A stretch of DNA of 12,232 nt from JBDSLU01 sp039916225 (GCA_039916225.1 JBDSLU010000438.1:1-12232); one strand, 5' to 3'; numbered from the stretch's first letter, positions 1 through 6,447 are shown. The notes: generated by a model not told the origin, from the letters alone. Program-made: numbers and translations.

Positions 1-392
1 CCGGCGACGGCCCGGGCCAGCGTCTCGCGGACGTCGGCCTCGGCGGCCCCGGGCCGCGGCGCCGGATGGGCGGCCAGGACGGCTTCGTCGGCCACTTCGC
101 GCGAGCCGAGGCGCTTCTTGGACCGCAGCACGTCGATCAGCCGGCTGTGCACGATCGCGTAGAACCACGGCCCGAACGGGCGGGCCGGATCGTAGGTGTG
201 CCGGGCCTTGTGAACCGTGATGAGCGCCTCCTGCACGACGTCCTCGACCCAGTCGACCGCGCCGACCCGCCGGGAGACGAACCCGCGGGCATCGCGGGCC
301 GCAAGCCGCAGCAGCTCGTCGTAGGCCGGCTGATCGCCGCCCTGGGCGCGCGCCATGAGCGCGCCGGCGTGGAGCTCCTGTTCGGGGGTCAC
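1..392 (-). CDS. ECF-type RNA polymerase sigma factor, C-terminus cut by window edge
   Basis: This is a partial sigma-70 family gene read leftwards that runs off base 1. The translation begins VTPEQELHAGALMARAQGGD and carries a region 2 block: YDELLRLAARDARGF, then WVEDVVQEALITVHKARHTY, then FGPWFYAIVHSRLIDVLRSK. The D-V-V-Q-E-A-L segment and the aromatic WFYAIVHSRLIDVLR stretch are typical of the core-binding and -10-recognition helices of ECF sigma factors. About 130 residues are visible and the sequence stops before region 4, the -35-binding helix-turn-helix, which should lie off the window. I chose the GTG at 390-392 because it gives a normal-length N-terminus; an in-frame TAG lies at 411-413. 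The ATG at 354-356 is an alternative, and neither has a strong ribosome binding site. The gene is divergent from the membrane redox operon starting at 538. No anti-sigma gene can be seen from here. Confidence 0.87.
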   Translation of the reverse strand, partial: MTPEQELHAGALMARAQGGDQPAYDELLRLAARDARGFVSRRVGAVDWVEDVVQEALITVHKARHTYDPARPFGPWFYAIVHSRLIDVLRSKKRLGSREVADEAVLAAHPAPRPGAAEADVRETLARAVA

Positions 393-537
393 GAGAACGG
401 CTATGAGTGTCTACGTTGGCGGCTGGCATCCGGTGACACCGCGTCGGGGGCTGCGGCGCCGGCGCCGGCGGGCCTGCCGCCAGCGGGTCCATGGTAACGG
501 CAATACCTTCGCGCCGTCACCGGCATCGAATTGCGTG
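393..537. promoter_or_regulatory. Divergent intergenic region between sigma gene and redox operon
   Basis: These roughly 145 bases separate two divergent genes and must hold both promoters. A perfect 8-bp inverted repeat, CCGGTGAC at 430-437 and GTCACCGG at 516-523, brackets most of the space. A GGCGCC tandem repeat lies at 455-470. I cannot recognise convincing -35 or -10 elements for either direction. An operator role for the inverted repeat is inference; in DNA this GC-rich, an 8-bp repeat could be chance. Confidence 0.3.
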
Positions 538-783
538 ATGTCTCTCGATGTCGCCCGTGCCGTCGCCTGGCTGCTCGAGGGCTATGCCGTCGCCGGTCTC
601 CTCTTCGCCGCGGTGTTCCTGCGCCGCGGGATCGTTCGGGTCGATCCGATCGTCGGCCATTCGCCGTGGACGGTGCGGCTGCTCCTCGCCCCCGGGGTCG
701 TGGCGCTGTGGCCGCTCGTGGCGATGATCTGGCGCCGGACCGCCACGCCTGCGGCCGACGCCGGTGCGGAGCCCGCGTCATGA
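538..783 (+). CDS. Small two-helix membrane protein, first gene of redox operon
   Basis: This encodes an 81-residue hydrophobic protein beginning MSLDVARAVAWLLEGYAVAG. Two membrane segments are visible. One lies at about residues 8-28 (VAWLLEGYAVAGLLFAAVFL) and is followed by positive charges. The other lies at about 49-64 (VRLLLAPGVVALWPLVAMIW) and is followed by RR and a short Ala-rich tail. No cofactor motif is visible. The ATG is directly preceded by an in-frame GTG and has only a poor ribosome binding site, so the start is uncertain by a codon or so. Its stop overlaps the next start as ATGA at 780-783, which points to translational coupling with the 33-aa gene and the Rieske fusion. I do not recognise a named family. 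By position it is probably a structural subunit or assembly factor of the membrane redox unit encoded downstream. Confidence 0.72.
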   Translation: MSLDVARAVAWLLEGYAVAGLLFAAVFLRRGIVRVDPIVGHSPWTVRLLLAPGVVALWPLVAMIWRRTATPAADAGAEPAS

Positions 784-881
784 ACCATCGCCTCCGCCGC
801 CGGCATCGCTATCTCGTCGCGCTGGTCGCCGTCGGGGTGTTCCTCGCCGCGCTGATCGTCGCCATCCGGCCGCTGCCATGA
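780..881 (+). CDS. 33-residue single-helix membrane microprotein
   Basis: This very short gene encodes MNHRLRRRHRYLVALVAVGV followed by FLAALIVAIRPLP. The first ten residues are strongly basic, and about 19 hydrophobic residues follow, which is the expected shape of a single-pass helix with its N-terminus in the cytoplasm. Both ends are ATGA overlaps: 780-783 with the 81-aa gene and 878-881 with the Rieske fusion. That double coupling is the main argument that it is translated. Microproteins of this size are common accessory subunits of membrane respiratory complexes, such as CydX-type peptides of cytochrome bd. I see no homology to a specific one, so the role is inferred from position and topology only. 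It would be missed by gene callers with a 90-nt or 50-aa cutoff. Confidence 0.65.
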   Translation: MNHRLRRRHRYLVALVAVGVFLAALIVAIRPLP

Positions 882-1948
882 GCCTGAGCTATCGCAGCGT
901 CGGCTGGAACGCCAACAAGGTCCGCTACGACCAGGTGGCGATCGGCGGAGCGGCGGGCACCGCGGCGATCGTCGCCGGCGGGCTGGCGGTGGCGGCGCCC
1001 GCCCTGACCATCGAGACGGTCATCATCCGCGCGCTCGGGGTAACGGCCTTCGCCCTGCTGCACGTCGTGCTGGCGATCGGACCGCTGGCGCGTCTCGATC
1101 GCCGCTTGCTGCCACTGCTCTACAACCGCCGGCACCTCGGCGTGCTCACCTTCACCTTCGGCCTGGCGCACGGCCTCTTCGCGCTGATTCAGTTCCACAC
1201 CGGCGGCACGCTCGATCCGCTGGTCAGCCTGCTCACCGGCGAGCCGTTCCTGTCGGGGCGAGGGATCGAGGCATCGGCGGCCTTTCCGTTCCAGCCGCTT
1301 GGCGCCGCCGCGCTCGCCATCCTGTTCGTGATGGCCGCGACCAGCCACGATTTCTGGCTCCGCAACCTGTCGCCGTCGGTCTGGAAGTCGCTGCACATGG
1401 GCGTCTACGTGGCCTACGGGCTGCTCGTGCTGCACGTCCTGCTCGGCGTCCTGCAGGGCCAGACGGCGCCGGGCGTCGGCGTGGTGCTCTCGGTCGGCGG
1501 CGCGACGCTGCTTGCGCTGCACACGGCCTCGGCCATCAAGGAGGCCCGCGTCGACGCCGTGCCGGCCGAGCGCGACCCGTCGCGTCTCGCCACGGACGGC
1601 TTCGTCCGCGTCTGCCGCGCCGAGGACATCCCCGACACGCGCGCCCGCGTCGTCCGTTTGGGCGACGAACGCGTCGCCGTCTATCGGTACGACGGCCAGG
1701 TATCGGCCATCGGCTCGGTCTGCCAGCACCAGTTCGGGCCGCTCGGCGAGGGCAAGGTGGTCGGCGGCTGCGTCGTGTGTCCGTGGCACGGCTACGAATA
1801 CAAGCCGGACACCGGGGCGTCGCCGCCGCCCTTCACCGAGAAAGTCCCGACCTACCCGGTCCGGGTGGTCGACGGCGTGGTGTTCGTCGATCCCCGGCCG
1901 CTGCCGCCCGGCACGTTCGTCGAGCCGGCCCGCGTGTCATCGCCATGA
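878..1948 (+). CDS. Ferric-reductase-like transmembrane domain fused to Rieske [2Fe-2S] domain
   Basis: This encodes a 356-residue membrane redox protein. Residues about 20-220 form a multi-helix domain of the ferric reductase/MsrQ type. It has histidines at 62, 86, 98, 107, 157, 173, 186 and 215, several inside predicted helices (LHVVLAIGP, FTFGLAHGLF, LHMGVYVAYGLLVLHVLLG) and suited to bis-histidine heme b ligation. Residues about 240-340 form a Rieske ferredoxin domain with C282-x-H284, a 16-residue gap, then C301-x2-H304 (CPWHGYEY). It lacks the extra disulfide cysteines of bc1-type Rieske proteins, so a ferredoxin-type cluster is likely. Classical ferric reductases carry FAD/NAD(P)H domains here; none is present. 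The start is fixed by the ATGA overlap at 878-881, and the stop overlaps the next gene at 1945-1948. Heme and cluster assignments come from motifs. The electron donor and acceptor are unknown. Confidence 0.88.
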   Translation: MSLSYRSVGWNANKVRYDQVAIGGAAGTAAIVAGGLAVAAPALTIETVIIRALGVTAFALLHVVLAIGPLARLDRRLLPLLYNRRHLGVLTFTFGLAHGLFALIQFHTGGTLDPLVSLLTGEPFLSGRGIEASAAFPFQPLGAAALAILFVMAATSHDFWLRNLSPSVWKSLHMGVYVAYGLLVLHVLLGVLQGQTAPGVGVVLSVGGATLLALHTASAIKEARVDAVPAERDPSRLATDGFVRVCRAEDIPDTRARVVRLGDERVAVYRYDGQVSAIGSVCQHQFGPLGEGKVVGGCVVCPWHGYEYKPDTGASPPPFTEKVPTYPVRVVDGVVFVDPRPLPPGTFVEPARVSSP

Positions 1949-2733
1949 GACAACCGTTCCTGCCCGACCCGCCCGGCACCGACGAGGCGTTCTACATCGG
2001 CTACGACCCGCCGATGCCGCCGCCACTCGCCCGCCGCCTGCGGCGCGCGGTCATCGGGGTGGTCGCGCTCGGCGCGGTCGGCGCCGCGCTGGTCGCCCTG
2101 CGTCACCGTGACATCGCCGGCGGCACCTTCGCCTTCGGCCACGTCGAGCCGGTCAGCGGCGTCGTCGTCGAGCACCCCTACCCTGCGCTCCGGATCGCCG
2201 GGCGCACCGCGTCCACGCTGCTCGTCGCGACCGGCAAACACGGCGCCGGGCCGCTCGTCCACGGCCTCACTGACCGCGCGGTCATCGTCCAGGGTCAGCG
2301 TATCTCCCGTGATGGCAACGAGATGCTGGAGATTGCCGAGGTGTCGGAAAACCGGTCTCCGGAACCGGCTCCGGGACCGGCTTCGGAAGGGGCTCCGCGA
2401 CGGGCTTCGGGAGGGGCTCCGGCCACGCTGCGGGGCGAAATCGTGGACAGCAAATGTTTTCTCGGCGTGATGACCCCGGGACAGGGGAAGACGCACCGGG
2501 CGTGCGCATCGCTCTGCTTGCGCGGCGGCATCCCGCCGGCGCTGTTCGTCGACGACGGCGCCGGCCGGTCGCGGCTGATCCTGCTGGTGTCGCCGGCCGG
2601 CGATGCCCTGGATCCATCGGTGGTCGCGGATCGGGCCTTCGAGCCGACGGAGATGGCCGGCCTGCTGGCCCAGGCCGATGGCTGGTGGGTGCTGCGGACC
2701 GATCCGGCGACGTGGCGCCGGATCGCGCACTGA
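1945..2733 (+). CDS. Membrane-anchored protein with conserved-looking C-x12-H-x2-C-x3-C motif, last gene of redox operon
   Basis: This encodes a 262-residue protein of unrecognised function. The N-terminus is proline-rich and cytoplasmic-looking (FYIGYDPPMPPP, residues 16-27), followed by a basic patch and one membrane helix at about residues 35-52. The middle part (about 60-132) ends in VIVQGQRISRDGNEMLEIAE and resembles a small beta domain. A Pro/Gly/Ala linker with an in-frame repeat spans about 138-160. The C-terminal domain starts GEIVDSKCFLGV and contains C171, H184, C187 and C191 followed by GGIPP (residues 194-198). This spacing suggests metal, heme or thiol chemistry on the far side of the membrane. 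From memory, similar proteins accompany Rieske/ferric-reductase proteins in other genomes, but I cannot check this here. It is coupled to the upstream gene by ATGA and probably acts with it. Confidence 0.8.
   Translation: MRQPFLPDPPGTDEAFYIGYDPPMPPPLARRLRRAVIGVVALGAVGAALVALRHRDIAGGTFAFGHVEPVSGVVVEHPYPALRIAGRTASTLLVATGKHGAGPLVHGLTDRAVIVQGQRISRDGNEMLEIAEVSENRSPEPAPGPASEGAPRRASGGAPATLRGEIVDSKCFLGVMTPGQGKTHRACASLCLRGGIPPALFVDDGAGRSRLILLVSPAGDALDPSVVADRAFEPTEMAGLLAQADGWWVLRTDPATWRRIAH
2379..2421 (+). repeat. In-frame 24-nt tandem repeat in the linker of the Cys/His protein
   Basis: A 19-base unit beginning GGCTTCGG at 2379-2397 recurs at 2403-2421 with one difference, at a period of 24 bases. It encodes ASEGAPRR followed by ASGGAPAT. 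Related CCGG-rich units lie just upstream, at about 2354-2378. Because the period is a multiple of three, copy-number change would lengthen or shorten the linker without a frameshift. Confidence 0.7.
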
Positions 2734-2738
2734 CCGCC

Positions 2739-2763
2739 GGCGCGTGCGTGATCAGCGCGCGCC
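2739..2763. terminator. Candidate hairpin terminator after the redox operon
   Basis: Arms GGCGCGTGC (2739-2747) and GCGCGCGCC (2755-2763) pair over nine positions, one of them G-U, around a seven-base loop. The hairpin begins five bases after the stop of the Cys/His protein and sits in the convergent gap before the stop of the second sigma gene, where a bidirectional terminator is expected. There is almost no T-tract, so intrinsic termination would be weak by textbook criteria. Confidence 0.45.
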
Positions 2764-2788
2764 TTGCGAGGTCAGCATGATTGCGTGG

Positions 2789-3391
2789 TCAGCGGGCGAC
2801 GGGCTGGAGCTTCGTCGCCAGCGCCTGCCGCGCCCGGTGCAGGCGCAGCTTCAGCGCGTTCTCGCTGATGCCGAGCAGGTCGGCTGACTCGCGCGTCGAG
2901 CGCTCTTCGATGTCGCGCAGCATGAGCACGGTGCGATAGGACTCGGGCAGCTCGGCGATCGCCGCCCGCACCCGGGACCGCGCCTCGCGGCGCAGCAGCG
3001 TCTGCTCCGCCGAATCGGTCCAGGCAATGACCGGACGGCTGGCGTGATGGCCATCCTCGGCGAACGCCGGCAGCATCGGCTCGATCGACTGTTCGGGCTT
3101 GCGGCGCCGCGTCCGCAGCTTCATCAGGGCGGCGTTGACGACGATGCGGTGCAGCCAGGTCGCGAGCTGGGCATCGCCGTCGAAGCGATGGATGGCACGG
3201 AAGGCGGACAGGAACGCGTCCTGGACGGCGTCGCGGGCCGCTTCTTCGTCATGCAGGAAGCGGCGCGCCACCGAGAGCATCCGTCCGCCGAGGGTGCGGA
3301 CGACGAGGGCGTAGGCGTCCTGATCGCCCGATTTCAGGCGGCAGACCAGGTCGGCGTCGGTGGAAACGGCGGTCGCAACGGCTGTGAGCAT
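2789..3391 (-). CDS. ECF sigma factor (RpoE/SigW-like), complete
   Basis: This is a complete sigma factor of about 200 residues. Region 2 spans roughly residues 27-98 (LSVARRFLHDEEAARDAVQD, AFLSAFRAIHRF, ATWLHRIVVNAALMKLRTRR). Region 4 spans about 143-193 (AIAELPESYRTVLMLRDIEE, then SADLLGISENALKLRLHRAR), including the -35-recognition helix-turn-helix. About 45 residues between them form the linker. I chose the ATG at 3389-3391 because AGAAGGGG at 3401-3408 is at usable ribosome-binding distance. An ATG at 3416-3418 would add nine residues but has no clear binding site. The gene converges on the redox operon and diverges from the serine hydrolase. No anti-sigma gene is next to it: downstream is the opposite-strand Cys/His protein and upstream the hydrolase. 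The controlling partner is therefore not visible. Confidence 0.93.
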   Translation of the reverse strand: MLTAVATAVSTDADLVCRLKSGDQDAYALVVRTLGGRMLSVARRFLHDEEAARDAVQDAFLSAFRAIHRFDGDAQLATWLHRIVVNAALMKLRTRRRKPEQSIEPMLPAFAEDGHHASRPVIAWTDSAEQTLLRREARSRVRAAIAELPESYRTVLMLRDIEERSTRESADLLGISENALKLRLHRARQALATKLQPVAR

Positions 3392-3418
3392 GTCCAGGAG
3401 CCCCTTCTGCCGCGTCAT

Positions 3419-3474
3419 TACGACCGGCCCGGCCGGTTGGTCACGCGCGAGGCCGCGTGGTGGTCACACCGCGT
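3419..3474. promoter_or_regulatory. Repeat-rich divergent control region between sigma gene and serine hydrolase
   Basis: Several small symmetric elements crowd the gap. A perfect palindromic pair ACCGGC/GCCGGT with a three-base centre lies at 3423-3437. A CACGCG/CGCGTG pair with a six-base centre lies at 3442-3459. A direct repeat TGGTCAC occurs at 3438-3444 and 3461-3467, 23 bases apart. They lie 30-75 bases upstream of both start codons, a suitable place for an operator serving both genes. No promoter consensus is recognisable, so the regulatory role is inferred. Confidence 0.35.
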
Positions 3475-3519
3475 TCCGACGGATAATGCCGGGTCCTGTT
3501 TTCAAGGAGCCGTCACTCG

Positions 3520-5151
3520 ATGTCATTCGTTTCGCGCCAGGCCAGTGTTTGTTGGCGGCCGTTCCCCTCTGGAACGGCCGCGGCCGCCCTTCAGCGTGCA
3601 GCCTGCTATTCGCGACGCTGGGCGCGTCGCGGCGTCTGCACGCGTGCGGCATTGTTCGTCGCCGGCCTGCTCGCGCTCGCCGCGCCGGTCGCGGCCCAGC
3701 CGTCCGGTCCCGGCGTTGCGCCGCTGCCGCCGGTCGCCAACAAGCTGCCCCGCGCTACGCCCGAATCGCAGGGCGTATCGTCGCCGGCGCTGCTCGCCTT
3801 CATCGAAGCACTCGACGGCAGCGTCGACACGATGAACAGCATCATCATCGTGCGGCACGGACAGGTGATCGCCGAGGGCTGGTGGGCGCCGTTCGGCGCC
3901 GACACGCCGCACCAGCTGTTCTCGCTCACCAAGAGCTTCACCTCGACGGCCGTCGGCCTGGCCCAGGCCGAGGGCAAGTTGAGCGTCGACGATCCGGTCC
4001 TGAAGTATTTCCCCGACGTGACGCCGACGGCCGGCAACGACTTCCAGAAGGGCATGCGGATCCGCGACCTGCTGTCGATGTCGACCGGCCATCGCACCGA
4101 GCCGTCGTTCCAGGGCAGCACGACGTGGACGAAGACGTTCTTCGAACACCCCGTCCTGCACAAGCCGGGGACGATTTTTCTCTACAACACCCCGGCCAGC
4201 TACATCCTCTCGGCGATCGTCCAGAAGGCGACCGGCCAGAAGGAGTCCGACTACCTGCAGTCGCGGCTGTTCACGCCGCTCGGCATCGGCACGCCGCGGT
4301 GGGAGACGAGCCCGGAGGGCATCAGCATCGGCGGCTACGGGCTGTGGCTGCGCACCGAGGACATCGCCCGCTTCGGCCAGCTCTATCTGCAGAAGGGCCA
4401 GTGGGCCGGCAAGCAGGTGGTGCCGGCCGAGTGGGTGGCGACGGCGACCACGCGGCAGACGTCGAACGGCAGCAGCCCGACGTCGGACTGGGATCAGGGC
4501 TACGGCTACCAGTTCTGGCGCTCGCGCAACAAGTCGTTCCGCGGTGACGGCGCGCACGGCCAGTACTGCATGGTGCTGCCCGAGCAGGACACCGTGATCG
4601 CGATGACCAGCGGCACCCGCAACATGCAGGGCGTGATGAACGTCGTCTGGGAGAAGCTGCTGCCGGCGCTCGGCGCGGCCAAGATCCCCGAGAACCTCGC
4701 CGCCAAGGAGGCGCTCACGGAACGGCTCGGCAAGCTGATGGTCAAGCCGGTCAACGGCACGCTGCGCCCGGCCTCGGGCGCCGTGATCTTCGAGAAGCCG
4801 TACAAAGTGGCGACCAACGATCAGGGCCTCGAGGCGTTGACGATGATCCGCGGCGACGGTGGCGACAACTCCATCAAGCTGAAAGTGAAAGGCGCCGAGC
4901 ACACCATCGGGCTGAAGCAGGGCGAGTGGCAGAAGAGCCGCATGGCCTGGGGCAACTTCGTCGAGCAGCCGACCGCGTCGAGCGGCGCGTGGACGACGGT
5001 CGACACGTTCGTCGCCAAGGTGGTGTTCTTCGAGACGCCGTTCGTCCTCAACCTCACCCTGAAATTCAACGGCGACACCGTCCAGGTCGATCGCGAGATG
5101 AACGTCGGCGGCGGGCCGAAGCCGGCCGCCGTCACCGGGAAGATTGAGTAG
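3520..5151 (+). CDS. Exported serine hydrolase, beta-lactamase (class C/PBP-like) family
   Basis: This encodes a 543-residue secreted or periplasmic enzyme of the beta-lactamase/transpeptidase-fold family, which includes penicillin-binding proteins, esterases and D-amino-acid peptidases. The nucleophile motif S135-L-T-K138 lies in HQLFSLTKSF. The second motif is Y222-N-T in FLYNTPASYIL. The third motif equivalent is probably the H346-G in GAHGQYCMVL. Supporting family blocks are IRDLLSMSTGH (181-191) and LFTPLGIGTPRW (250-261). Residues about 390-543 form an extra C-terminal domain I do not recognise. The ATG is supported by AAGGAG at 3505-3510. The signal peptide has an unusually long, Arg-rich n-region of about 40 residues before ALFVAGLLALAAPVAA, with cleavage likely near residue 59. 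The TauE gene follows within seven bases. Substrate is unknown; I would not call it an antibiotic-resistance enzyme. Confidence 0.92.
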   Translation: MSFVSRQASVCWRPFPSGTAAAALQRAACYSRRWARRGVCTRAALFVAGLLALAAPVAAQPSGPGVAPLPPVANKLPRATPESQGVSSPALLAFIEALDGSVDTMNSIIIVRHGQVIAEGWWAPFGADTPHQLFSLTKSFTSTAVGLAQAEGKLSVDDPVLKYFPDVTPTAGNDFQKGMRIRDLLSMSTGHRTEPSFQGSTTWTKTFFEHPVLHKPGTIFLYNTPASYILSAIVQKATGQKESDYLQSRLFTPLGIGTPRWETSPEGISIGGYGLWLRTEDIARFGQLYLQKGQWAGKQVVPAEWVATATTRQTSNGSSPTSDWDQGYGYQFWRSRNKSFRGDGAHGQYCMVLPEQDTVIAMTSGTRNMQGVMNVVWEKLLPALGAAKIPENLAAKEALTERLGKLMVKPVNGTLRPASGAVIFEKPYKVATNDQGLEALTMIRGDGGDNSIKLKVKGAEHTIGLKQGEWQKSRMAWGNFVEQPTASSGAWTTVDTFVAKVVFFETPFVLNLTLKFNGDTVQVDREMNVGGGPKPAAVTGKIE

Positions 5152-5158
5152 CGAAGGC

Positions 5159-5899
5159 ATGGCGCCTTCGCTGCTGCCCTACCTGGGGGCATTCCTCGTC
5201 GGGCTGTCCAAGGCCGGCCTGGCCACCGGCCTCGGCATGCTCACCACGCCGCTGGTCGCGAGCGCCATGCCGGCGCGCCTGGCCATCGGCCTGATCCTGC
5301 CGCTCCTCTGTATCGCCGACGTGCTGACCATGGGCTTCTACTGGAAGCAGTGGGACTGGAAGGCGATCCGCGACCTCCAGCTCGGTGGCCTGCTCGGCAT
5401 CGGCGTCGGCATGCTGTTCGTGTCGCGGGTCTCGAACAACGCGCTGTCGCTGGCCATCGGCATCGTCGGCCTGATCATGGCCGTGCTGCTCGTCGTCCGC
5501 GAGCGGTGGTACCCGGACCACGTCTACAAGCCGAGCCTGGTCGACAGCCTCCTGGTCGGCGCCGCCGCCGGGTTCTCCTCGGCGATCGCCCACGCCGCCG
5601 GGCCGATCGTCGCCATCTATCTGCTGGCGCAGCGGATGTCGAAGGAGGCGTTCGTCGCCTCGAACGCCATCTTCTTCACCGTCAACAATCTGATCAAGGT
5701 GCCGCCCTATCTCGCGGCCGGCTTGATCACCACCGAGACGCTGCGTCTCGATGTCCGCTACCTGCCCATGCTGCCGCTCGGCGTCGCCGCCGGCTGGGCC
5801 ATCAACCGGCTGCTGCCGCAGCGCTACTTCGACGTCGTCGTGCAGGTGATGCTCTTCGTCACGTCCCTGCACCTCATCGTGACGTCATGGCCGACCTAG
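5159..5899 (+). CDS. TauE/SafE family membrane permease
   Basis: This encodes a 246-residue integral membrane protein with about eight hydrophobic segments. The two halves of the TauE/SafE fold each show a Gly-rich entry helix: GLSKAGLATGLGMLTTPLVA near the N-terminus and LLVGAAAGFSSAIAHAAGPI in the second half. The latter is followed by FFTVNNLIKVPPYL, a typical signature. Characterised relatives export or import sulfur-containing or organic anions such as sulfoacetate, taurine-derived products and sulfite; the substrate here cannot be read from sequence. The ATG at 5159 starts seven bases after the hydrolase stop. A TTG at 5144 would overlap that stop and add five residues; neither has a well-placed binding site. 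The 3' end overlaps the first PH-domain gene by 13 bases, so the genes are probably co-transcribed. Confidence 0.9.
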   Translation: MAPSLLPYLGAFLVGLSKAGLATGLGMLTTPLVASAMPARLAIGLILPLLCIADVLTMGFYWKQWDWKAIRDLQLGGLLGIGVGMLFVSRVSNNALSLAIGIVGLIMAVLLVVRERWYPDHVYKPSLVDSLLVGAAAGFSSAIAHAAGPIVAIYLLAQRMSKEAFVASNAIFFTVNNLIKVPPYLAAGLITTETLRLDVRYLPMLPLGVAAGWAINRLLPQRYFDVVVQVMLFVTSLHLIVTSWPT

Positions 5900-6447
5900 G
5901 ATCGCCGCCGAGTGATGCGCATTCCCCGGACGGGGCCCTGGTCCGGCAGCGGCTCGACCCACGCTCGGTGATTGCCGGCCGCTTGGGCGGCTGGACGTTC
6001 ACCGGCGTGCTGCTGCTCGTCATCGGCGGCGGCGTCACCGCCACGCTGATCGGCACGCACGCACCACTGATCTGGTGGCTCGGCGCGGGCGTCATTGCCT
6101 TGCTGATCTTCGGCGGTCTGGCTGCGGCCAGCCACTACGGCCCAGGCCTGCGCTACCAGACGACATGGGTGCGGCTCGACGACGACGGCCTCGACTTCGA
6201 GCACGGCTGGCTGTGGCGGCACCAGATCAGCGTGCCGCGATCGCGCATCCAGCACACCGACGTGACGCAAGGACCCTACGAGCGGCGCTTCGGCCTGGCG
6301 ACGCTGGTCGTCTACACCGCCGGCACCGAGCACGCATCGATCCCGATCGAAGGCCTGAGCCACCAGACCGCGCTGGCCTTCCGCGACGCGCTCCTCGCGC
6401 GCGGCGCCCGCGCCGGCGATCCGGTCGGAGAAGGCGATGCCATCTGA
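5887..6447 (+). CDS. Bacterial PH-domain (bPH2) membrane protein, YdbS-like
   Basis: This encodes a 186-residue protein with two membrane helices (about 36-55 and 61-82) followed by one bacterial pleckstrin-homology domain of the DUF304/bPH2 type. The domain signature is clear: WVRLDDDGLDFEHGWLWRHQ, then VPRSRIQHTDVTQGPYERRF, then GLATLVVYTAGTEHASIPI. It matches the architecture of Bacillus YdbS, the smaller partner in the YdbS/YdbT pair. The start overlaps the TauE gene by 13 bases and the stop overlaps the next gene by 11 bases, so all three are likely translationally coupled. The function of these pairs is poorly defined. In Bacillus, ydbST has been linked to bacteriocin tolerance, a family-level recollection that may not hold here. 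Confidence 0.87.
   Translation: MADLGSPPSDAHSPDGALVRQRLDPRSVIAGRLGGWTFTGVLLLVIGGGVTATLIGTHAPLIWWLGAGVIALLIFGGLAAASHYGPGLRYQTTWVRLDDDGLDFEHGWLWRHQISVPRSRIQHTDVTQGPYERRFGLATLVVYTAGTEHASIPIEGLSHQTALAFRDALLARGARAGDPVGEGDAI

Noticed and set aside
66..497. 143-codon plus-strand frame at the left edge
   Set aside because: It is antisense to the ECF sigma factor, whose region 2 motifs are clear on the minus strand.
809..1789. 326-codon minus-strand frame opposite the Rieske fusion
   Set aside because: It is repetitive in Gln/Arg/Asp/Ala with no domain. The opposite strand carries the intact Rieske and membrane domain.
2282..2617. Minus-strand frame with a PEPLPKPV repeat
   Set aside because: This is the antisense reading of the Gly/Ala/Pro linker repeat in the Cys/His protein.
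5144..5158. TTG at 5144 as the TauE start, overlapping the hydrolase stop
   Set aside because: It adds only five unremarkable residues and has no better ribosome binding site than the ATG at 5159. It is kept as an alternative only.
3523..5160. 545-codon open frame antisense to the whole serine-hydrolase gene
   Set aside because: Its translation is Arg/His/Asp/Gly-rich with no recognisable motif. Long antisense frames are expected opposite GC-rich genes, and the plus-strand frame has clear catalytic motifs and a ribosome binding site.
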